A stretch of 64,000 bases of DNA from Psococerastis gibbosa (taxonomy: Eukaryota; Arthropoda; Insecta; Psocodea; Psocidae): assembly GCA_963971405.1 (NCBI GenBank), contig OZ020485.1, positions 40,855,469 to 40,919,468 of the forward strand, in the 5' to 3' direction. Position 1 is the stretch's first letter. The number at the start of each line of letters is the position of its first letter. The translations under genes and the position numbers were made by a program. Shown here in pieces: positions 58,901-64,000 of this stretch. Below the pieces are notes generated by a model, which had not been told where the DNA came from, searched no databases, and worked only from the letters and a program-made list of their open reading frames with translations.

Positions 58901-61900
58901 ATATGAGAATTTAAAAGAAATCGTTGGAGCCGTTTTTGAGAAATAATTTTTTCAGACGTTTTTTTTGGGTTTTTTGAGTTGGCCCAAAATAAAAAAAATG
59001 GTCCCGAGGTATGATTTTTGTAAACCTACATGCTAAATTTCATCCAAATCGACCAAGTAGTTTGCCCAGAAATCGATGCACAGACAGACAGACATTTCGT
59101 AAAAACCACTTTTTGGGTTCCTGGGACCTGAAAACGTGTAAATCCGTTGAAATGTCGGAATCAAAAATTTGGACCATCACAAAGCTTTCCTTATACTACG
59201 TATAAATTGGAAAGCAAAAATGTATGTTTAAAAAGCGGACACATCATAATATTGTTACACATGTAGTTGGTTGAGCCAACCATAGAATGAAAATTCCACG
59301 TTTACTATGCAATTTGTAAGATTAATTATTATATGGTTTGGTTTGGGGCAGACATAACTAACTACCAATCATTATTATAAGAAGGGCTTTTTATGTACTT
59401 GTAGAGTCTGCCCTGCCAACGACCCCATTGGTTTTCGGACATTATTGGTATGGTTTCCGAATGAATTTCTAGCCGTTGCCGTAGACTCCTCGATGTCAAC
59501 CCACACCGACTACAAGTACCAATGGGCAAGCTGAGACATGCTTTGCTTACCATTGACCTTGTAACAGGCTTTAGCTCGAGTTAACCAAGTCAGGGAACGA
59601 GTCAATATCACAAATAATAAAACTAGTTCCAGCTTGCTCCATAAAGTAATTATGGATGAGAATCCACTGCAAATATCTTCACAACGTTCCCTACTGGGCG
59701 GTGTTAAGTCACTCATTGCTAATGACTGAACGCTCATTATATTTCTTGGTATAGCTTTGTGTTTCTGCGCTTCCTCTGCTGGGCTACTCAGTTGTGAACA
59801 TAAAACATTACGCGAATTTTGAATGGCTAAGTCCGATTCGCAATTGATGACTGATGTGTGTTAACAGGTACTCGACTACAAGGTGGCAAAGACTCGGAAT
59901 CGCCCCGTTACATATTCAAGCGAATTTAAAATAACTAAGTCCGATTCGCAATTGATGACTGATGTGTGTTTACAGGTACTCGACTGCAAGGTGGCAAAGA
60001 CGCGGCGTCGCCCCGTTACATATTCACGCAGCTGAGCCCTGTTACGAAGTTCATATTCCATCCCCATGACGAGCCTTTGCTGAAATATAACAAAGACGAC
60101 GGGCTGACGATTGAACCTGAGTGGTACATGCCGATCATCCCAATGATCCTAGTCAACGGTGCTGACGGCATCGGGACAGGGTGGATGACTAAGATACCCA
60201 ACTATAATCCTAGAGAGATCGTCGAAAACATTAGGAGACTGCTCGATGGCGATGAGCCCCATCCTATGGTGAGTCAAATTTCATTTACTTAAAAAAAAAA
60301 CGGTGTCATGACAACCTACAAAGGGTTATAATTGCTGATAATACTTTCGAAGTATAGTGAATGGGTTAAATATAGAACTATAATGTATTGTATTTTGATT
60401 TTCTTTGCAGGTACCTTGGTATAAAGGCTTCAAGGGTGAAGTTGAAGCTTTTGGTGAATCTAGGTACCTAGTGTCTGGAGAAATATCTATTATCTCTGAG
60501 AATACTATTGAGATAACTGAGCTGCCCGTGGGCACGTGGACTCAGGCTTATAAGGAGAATGTTCTAGAACCCATGCTGCATGGGGTTGAAAACAAAGTTC
60601 CTGCTGTAATACAGTAAGTACCTATTTTCTATTGGACCTATGTAAACATGCCCCATGTTTAGGGTCCAGTGAACCACCCTATGACAAAGATCATCTATGT
60701 TCTGATATTTACAGGTTATATTTTTTGTTTTTTTTAACCTTTAGTATACTGGGCTCTTGTATGCCCTAGATGTCCATCGAACTGTATCCAAGTAAGGCAG
60801 AAGCTTGACTCGTATCTGTACTTGGTTATGTAATGCTTTCGCCTGTTTCATTGCGTAAATGTTAAGCTTGTCTCAGCTTGTCTATTATGGCTTGTAGCCA
60901 GTGTAAGTTGACACCGAGAACGTACAGTTTGCCAATGGCCAAAAATTCATATGGGAACAATACAAATAATGTCCGAAATCCATGGAGTCGTTGACAATGG
61001 ACAAAGGACCTATGGTCCATGAAAAGTCCTTAAAAAAATTACAAATTACAATTACAACATCCCAAGGCAGAGGCTTGCCTGCTATTGTCGCACTGGCACA
61101 AGTGTAACCATAGCCGGCCGCCATACCAAGTTGAATCCAGCGGACCAGAGCAGGTTCAAAGATGGTCGTGTGCACAGTGCTGGTAGGGAAACATGGTAGG
61201 ACTTGTTCTGGTCACATCCGAACTAAACGTGTGACTTGACTGTGTTTCCCAAGTTGTTCGGAATCCACTATAATCAGGAGGTCCACTGTCCTACGGGCCC
61301 ACAACGTGGCCTGTGACTGTGTCCAACCATTCTACTACTTCTACGTCAGTGCCAGTGTCATTTGAAAGAGTAATGGCTTGATTTCAGGGACTACAAGGAG
61401 TACCACACTGACACGACTGTTCGCTTCGTTGTGATTATGCACCCGGACAAACTAGATCAGTTCGAAGATGAAGGACTGCATAAAGTATTCAAACTTCAAA
61501 CTTCCATTAGCATTAATTCCATGGTTAGTACTCATATCATCAGAGTAGTATAGTAAAGTTTTTTTAAGTATAATTACAATGGCTTTCACGGCTGGAGTTG
61601 CGTGACGAAGCAGTAGAATCCGGGATGTTAGGCCGTGGTCGTTCTGAAAGCGTACTTCCATCTGTCGACATCTTCAGTGGAACTGCGTAGACTTCTAAGA
61701 TTGTATCTTGGAGGCTCAGCATTTTTGGTGCCAAAACTATTAGGCGTCTGGAATATCTCCACACTCCTTCGTGATACTTATGAGCTCTGCTCGACTATCA
61801 TAAACCCGAACACGTTTCACGAAAATAAAAATCCGGTGACCAATAAAGTAAATGGTAAATGTAAACAAACATAATTATCCTGTGTGGAGTTTGACTTGCT

Positions 61901-63092
61901 CCGGATGGTTGGAGCCAGGCTTAGTGTGTATATTGTGTTGGGGGATTGGTAAGACAGACATAACTTTTAGCTTTACCAATGCTATACATTGCTGTTTCAG
62001 ACGTCTTTTGATCAAAATGGAGTGTTAAGGAAATACGACGCCGTTGCGCCTATTTTAAGGGAGTTTTATGAGCTACGTTTGTCATATTATGAGAAGAGGA
62101 AAACATACCTAGAGGGTATGCTGAAGGCTGAGGCAGACAAGCTGACGAATCAAGCTAGGTGAGTTACAAAAAGGCGCTTGTAACACGAGCATTAACAATT
62201 TACCTACAATTTTAGAATTTAAGAAAGAAGAAATTTTTATCATTTTCCAGTGGGTCAATTAATCCATTACGAATATTGGGAACGTTATAGGTCACCCCTA
62301 AGTCACACTCCGAATACTATTAATAAATTGGAGACCTAAGATTCGCGTATTCTGAGTGGACTAAGAATGTAATTATAGACTTTTAGATGACACGAAGAAC
62401 TTAATATTGAACATTGGTAACTGCTAACATCAGCAGTACTTAACTTATGGTTACGTGCCATCTATTCTATTTTATATATTTGGAGTAAACAAGTATGCAT
62501 TCGATCTTAGTACAATGTGTGCTCTACATATTGTTGGATTCGAGATAGTTTATCTTGAGTCTTATTGAAAGTGATTTCACTGGTTTATTTCACCATATAG
62601 GAGGCTTATTTATAATTTAGAAAACTTGAAACGATTAACTAATTAATATAATATACACAATATTAATACTCACTCTAATCTCATCTTGTAGCCGTTCTCT
62701 CTTGAATTGTCTGCGAATTGTCCTCTAAATCGCCGTTACATGTCTTTTATCACTTTAGGGAGCCTACCCATCAGTAGTCTAAAAGATATGTAACAAGCGT
62801 TCTGATTGGCTACTAATGACGCACATTGATGACAGTAGGCTATAGGTACACATGGTACACACGTGTACTACCTCTGGACCTAGCTATTCAAAGTGAATCA
62901 TTATTATGCCATATAGGACAATTGTCAGCACAACACCCTCTTGGTTGCAGATTCATTGTAGAGAAATGTGATGGGTCCCTGGTAATTGAAAACAAAAAGA
63001 AGAAATTGATGATTGAAGAGTTGGTCCGTAAGAAGTTTGATTCCGACCCAGTCAAGACATGGAAGACTCAGGTTAACAGGGAGGCCGCGCTG
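43984..63092 (+). CDS. Top2: DNA topoisomerase II (C-terminus beyond window)
   Basis: Exons: 43984-43995, 45645-45801, 49950-50130, 52459-52604, 53714-53997, 55854-56054, 56356-56595, 56742-57722, 58078-58264, 59976-60268, 60411-60613, 61388-61523, 62001-62158 and 62951-63092. They sum to 3,321 nt (1,107 codons) in phase throughout. The protein cuts and rejoins both strands of duplex DNA in the nucleus to let a second duplex pass, using ATP. Visible features are IYQKKSQLEHILLRPDTYIG, EILVNAADNK (GHKL N box), WNNGKGIPV, GGRNGYGAKLCNIFS, the QTK loop, EGDSAK and DQDQDGSH (TOPRIM), RY at codons 810-811 with the active-site tyrosine, and GADGIGTGW. The coiled-coil end and the divergent C-terminal tail are missing because the window ends. 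The 12-nt first exon (MSLK) is inferred. Translation could otherwise start at 45648 or 45660. Confidence 0.95.
44967..45256. mobile_element. hAT-type MITE in topoisomerase II intron 1
   Basis: The ends are CAGCGGTTCTCAAATGGTGG and CATGAGAAACGCTG, with GGTACGCG just inside each. The flanks TCTTATGT and TCTTAGAT are an 8-bp duplication with two changes. This combination is characteristic of hAT (Charlie/Tip100-like) non-autonomous elements. Confidence 0.85.
45645..45801 (+). CDS. Top2: Topoisomerase II exon 2
   Basis: DMFAKMKNGNADTDEAVNVQ continues through KKSKKVEEIYQKKSQLEH to RPDTYI and one base of the next glycine codon. The last 20 residues are the conserved N-terminal strap region of eukaryotic topoisomerase II. 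The short variable leader is lysine-rich. Confidence 0.92.
45903..46604 (-). mobile_element. Internally deleted Tc1-like element in topoisomerase II intron 2
   Basis: CAGTGGTGGAGAAAAACTTA at the left and TTAAGTTTTTCTCCGTCTCTG at the right lie between TA dinucleotides. The left terminus has lost its inner part. The minus-strand frame at 46294-45992 keeps the helix-turn-helix (MIGRSRTMVEQALKAP) fused directly to the C-terminal NVSVMPWPA-like block (DVSVMPWPAQSPDLNHIEN). The middle of the transposase, with the first catalytic residue, is deleted. The NHIEN glutamate survives here. Confidence 0.88.
46605..47455. other. Intron sequence with a short acidic minus-strand frame
   Basis: Most of this stretch is unrecognised. 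At 46942-46856 on the minus strand a 28-codon frame reads MEQPAVVIADEDDVECDFL then DEEETDCHL and stop. It is too short to call, and may be the end of a decayed transposon protein. Confidence 0.3.
47456..49803 (+). mobile_element. 5'-truncated LINE with reverse transcriptase, in topoisomerase II intron 2
   Basis: The plus-strand frames are broken by stops and frameshifts but collinear. There is a pre-RT region (47456-47908), then (48229-48873) IKPIYKNNGEKTDINQYRPI, ALSPVFSKVFEKV and NQLGFQKGKSTTDAV. The catalytic box follows at 48896 (MFADDTMLITG), then LLLNKTKTQITVF and VRFLGMQVDKDLNWKKH. FADD is the reverse transcriptase active site. No endonuclease is present at the 5' end. The 3' end runs into TATTGTATTGTAT. 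It is a Jockey/CR1-like non-LTR element, long inactive. Confidence 0.88.
49950..53997 (+). CDS. Top2: Topoisomerase II exons 3-5: ATPase domain
   Basis: Exons 49950-50130, 52459-52604 and 53714-53997. Exon 3 has GLYKIFDEILVNAADNKVRD, which contains the general-base glutamate and Mg-binding asparagine of the GHKL fold. Exon 4 has NNTISVWNNGKGIPVVEHKD. Exon 5 has GGRNGYGAKLCNIFSTKFT, the ATP lid/P-loop-like glycine motif. All expected residues are present and no frameshift is seen. Confidence 0.95.
50229..51081 (+). repeat. Repeat family A, copy 3
   Basis: Full length, with ends and landmarks as in copy 1 and a long C tract (50947-50964) in the same internal position. It lies within the topoisomerase II intron between exons 3 and 4. 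Confidence 0.85.
51183..51860 (+). repeat. Diverged family A copy with a roughly 200-bp insertion
   Basis: CTTGTGATGGTCGAAGATC, GATTTCAACGGAATTACAC and ACTACTCATTGGATTTTGAC match the 5' part. TGGCATGTAGGTTTATAAAA, GGGCTAACTCAATTTTGG and AAAACGGCTCCAAGCG match further on. Between them (about 51325-51525) is an unrelated segment. The sequence is much more diverged than the other copies. Confidence 0.6.
53455..53545 (+). mobile_element. LINE 3'-tail-like sequence with TTA microsatellite
   Basis: TTAGAGTGGGCCATAGGCCC resembles the hairpin 3' tail at 18390. It is followed by ATTATTATTATTATTATTA. Confidence 0.4.
54775..55158. mobile_element. Foldback MITE, TWA-flanked (copy 5, long form)
   Basis: GGCGCCCATTCCATTGACC starts it and GGTCAATGGAATGGGCACC ends it, with TAA on both sides (54772-54774 and 55159-55161). 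It contains the same nested inner arms as 2989-3374, with the central CATCCCATGACGCC-type segment in inverse orientation. Confidence 0.87.
55165..55420 (-). repeat. Dispersed repeat, inverted copy of 61080-61325
   Basis: TGGTAGGACTTG, GTTTCCCTACC, GAACCTGCTCTGGTCCGCTGG and CCTCCTGATTATAGTGG all have reverse-complement partners at 61080-61325. It spans an 84-nt-scale GC-rich segment within the topoisomerase intron between exons 5 and 6. The class is unknown. Confidence 0.65.
55854..56595 (+). CDS. Top2: Topoisomerase II exons 6-7: transducer domain
   Basis: Exons 55854-56054 and 56356-56595. Exon 6 reads VILNGKRLPIKVFKDYVELY and ERWEVAVTLSDSDFQQVSFV. Exon 7 reads GGRHMDHVTDSIVKKLMEVC and NPTFDSQTKTNMTLQVKSFG. 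The latter includes the QTK loop that contacts the ATP gamma-phosphate. Confidence 0.95.
56742..57722 (+). CDS. Top2: Topoisomerase II exon 8: TOPRIM and start of the cleavage core
   Basis: The longest exon (327 codons) starts VTKCGVIESVLSWAKFKAEA. It has LTEGDSAKSLAVSG with the metal-binding glutamate, PLRGKLLNVREAS, MIMTDQDQDGSHIKG with the DxDxD acidic cluster, and YKGLGTSTSKEAKEYF. It ends PSMVDGMKPGQRK. Length and motif order match the family. Confidence 0.97.
58078..60268 (+). CDS. Top2: Topoisomerase II exons 9-10: winged-helix active site
   Basis: Exons 58078-58264 and 59976-60268. Exon 9 ends AQNFVGSNNINLLMPNGQFG. Exon 10 begins TRLQGGKDAASPRYIFTQLS, with catalytic Tyr811 encoded at 60017-60019 and the preceding Arg810. 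It continues to VNGADGIGTGWMTKIPNYNP. A partial copy of the start of exon 10 lies 108 bp upstream (59868-59926). Confidence 0.95.
58404..59215 (-). repeat. Repeat family A, copy 4 (minus orientation)
   Basis: It starts AAAGAACCGGTCCGAGTTTA and ends CTACGTATAAATTGGAAAGC. All landmarks appear in reverse order, with a long G tract (58518-58538) at the internal homopolymer position. Confidence 0.85.
59811..60026 (+). repeat. Top2: 108-bp tandem duplication across a topoisomerase II splice acceptor
   Basis: Two adjacent units (about 59811-59918 and 59919-60026) share GTCCGATTCGCAATTGATGA, CTGATGTGTGTT[A/T]ACAG, GTACTCGACT[A/G]CAAGG and CGCCCCGTTACATATTC. The second unit contains the real acceptor and the active-site codons. 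The first unit has its own acceptor (AG at 59866-59867) but diverges after TTCAAG and reaches TAA at 59927-59929. Confidence 0.9.
60411..63092 (+). CDS. Top2: Topoisomerase II exons 11-14: tower and beyond
   Basis: Exons 60411-60613, 61388-61523, 62001-62158 and 62951-63092. The product reads VPWYKGFKGEVEAFGESRYL, ITELPVGTWTQAYKENVLEP, TSFDQNGVLRKYDAVAPILR, EFYELRLSYYEKRKTYLEGM and FIVEKCDGSLVIENKKKKLM. The last exon ends NREAAL at GTAAGC in phase 0. The rest of the coiled coil and the C-terminal domain should follow past the window. Confidence 0.94.
60780..61325 (+). repeat. Dispersed repeat, longest copy
   Basis: It combines the block found at 4750 and 38175 (GTTAAGCTTGTCTCAGCTTG and on) with the block found inverted at 55165-55420 (AGCGGACCAGAGCAGGTTC). 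This shows that the two belong to one element. It fills the intron between topoisomerase II exons 11 and 12. No protein is recognised. Confidence 0.65.
61560..61990. other. Intron sequence, nothing assigned
   Basis: A moderately GC-rich stretch between topoisomerase II exons 12 and 13, with open frames on both strands but no recognised protein or paired repeat. Confidence 0.4.
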
Positions 63093-63344
63093 GTAAGCAC
63101 TGTTCTTATTGTATTTATAGACAAGCATATACATTATGTAATACATAATTAGTACCTAATCAGGTGGTATATATATATCTTGCTTAGCTTCTTGATGACT
63201 CATAATAATAATTGTCTTCCCTTTCCTTGCTGAAAATTTGAAGAACCCCAATGATATTAGTAATTGGAAGGTTACTATATGATGTTTTGTTTAATTGTTT
63301 CATCGCAGAGGAATGGCGAAAATTTCGTAAGTACTAATTTTTAA

Positions 63345-63588
63345 GGCCCGGATACACGGACGATTCGGACAGTGACGATTTGCCGACGTGTTTTCCATTG
63401 TAGCCATAGGGCTAGCGGAAGATTTCTTGTCGTTTTCTCGACGATTTTGCCAGCTGAAGTGAAGCCGACCGCACAAAACTGCACGGATTTCCCCCTAGAT
63501 AAACCTTCGGAAGTGACTAGGAATCTTCTGCTAGCCCTACGGCTGTAATGGAAAAGACATCGTCAAATTCGTCCGTGTATACCGGGCG
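63345..63588. mobile_element. Terminal-inverted-repeat element I, copy 2
   Basis: GGCCCGGATACACGGACGAT and CGTCCGTGTATACCGGGC are the ends. The interior is shared with 24341-24613 and also carries an internal inverted pair (GGGCTAGCGGAAGATT/AATCTTCTGCTAGCCC). Confidence 0.8.
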
Positions 63589-63624
63589 TAGTTTTTAAGT
63601 GCTACAGAGGTTGGTGACAGGACA

Positions 63625-63860
63625 TTATATTGCAGTATATGTATATGGAGTATATAACACTGACTTTTTAAATTAACTTTGGTTGAAGAGGCAACCTCCA
63701 CGTTATAACTGAAACTAGAGGACATATAAAAACTGGACTTGGCGGGAATCGAACCCACGATCTAAGGTTATAACGTGGAGGTTGCCTCTTCAACCAAAGT
63801 TAATTTAAAAAGTCAGTGTTATATACTCCATATAATACTGCAATATAATGTGTAAAACAT
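63625..63860. repeat. tRNA-related repeat with long inverted arms
   Basis: Left arm 63627-63707 (CATTATATTGCAGTATATG to CCTCCACGTTATAAC) and right arm 63766-63850 are near-perfect reverse complements. The loop holds a minus-strand B-box-like GGGTTCGATTCCCGCC (63733-63748). The arm sequence (TTGAAGAGGCAACCTCC) is the same family as 18785 and 34380-34450. Confidence 0.75.
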
Positions 63861-64000
63861 TGCCTTTATGGCATTAAGTAAGCTCACAGACTTGTTTGGT
63901 TAGATAGTTGTGTAGCTGTGCTAACCTGTCTAAAATTACGAATCATGTCAAATACGAGCTTATAAGTAGAAGATATTCATCAACTGTTTTTGTGCGGGCT

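Noticed and set aside
1..64000. CRISPR array, bacterial operon or prophage
   Set aside because: Spliced genes, eukaryotic topoisomerase II and insect-type transposons rule out a prokaryotic source. No regularly spaced repeat array was found.

Overview
This window is nuclear DNA from an intron-rich, AT-rich animal. It is most likely an insect. A hemipteran such as a planthopper is my best guess, resting only on the look of the dominant repeat, so that part is weak. Coding exons are short islands with GT/AG boundaries and matching phases. They are separated by introns and spacers packed with DNA transposons, MITEs and decayed non-LTR retrotransposons. There are no operons, ribosome-binding sites or CRISPR arrays.

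Layout, all genes on the plus strand. (1) 196-5866: the last four exons of a gene that starts before the window. The product looks like an intracellular PH-like/regulatory protein that I cannot name with confidence. (2) 9313-11247: two phase-matched exons of a small unrecognised gene or isoform ending in a stop. (3) 12625-42807: an 18-exon gene whose exons join to exactly 2,873 codons including the stop. It encodes a very large, charged, disordered nuclear protein with a Ser/Lys-rich acidic centre, RS repeats, proline-rich segments and a conserved-looking KKGVKFADG block, and is probably an SR-related, RNA-processing type protein. (4) 43984-63092 and beyond: DNA topoisomerase II. A 12-nt first coding exon is followed by 13 further exons giving 1,107 codons, covering the ATPase (GHKL), transducer, TOPRIM and winged-helix/tower parts, with the catalytic tyrosine at codon 811. 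The C-terminal region lies past the window end.

The repeat landscape is heavy. It includes a 1.58-kb Tc1-like element with IR/DR termini and its internally deleted relative; a family of TWA-flanked (PIF/Harbinger-like) foldback MITEs with at least five copies; a roughly 850-bp repeat beginning CTTTCCAATTTATACG, with four long and several partial copies; a hAT MITE with an 8-bp duplication; several other terminal-inverted-repeat families present in pairs; LINE fragments in introns and spacers; and a tRNA-related repeat with a long perfect-looking hairpin.

The points most worth a second look are a 108-bp tandem duplication that copies the splice acceptor and active-site-tyrosine segment of topoisomerase II; a 10-kb segment (about 7513-17672) bounded by inverted arms that encloses the putative first exon of the large gene; an apparent alternative terminal exon in the large gene; and the unidentified giant protein itself. 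All joins are inferred from phase and splice signals. No transcript or database evidence was available.
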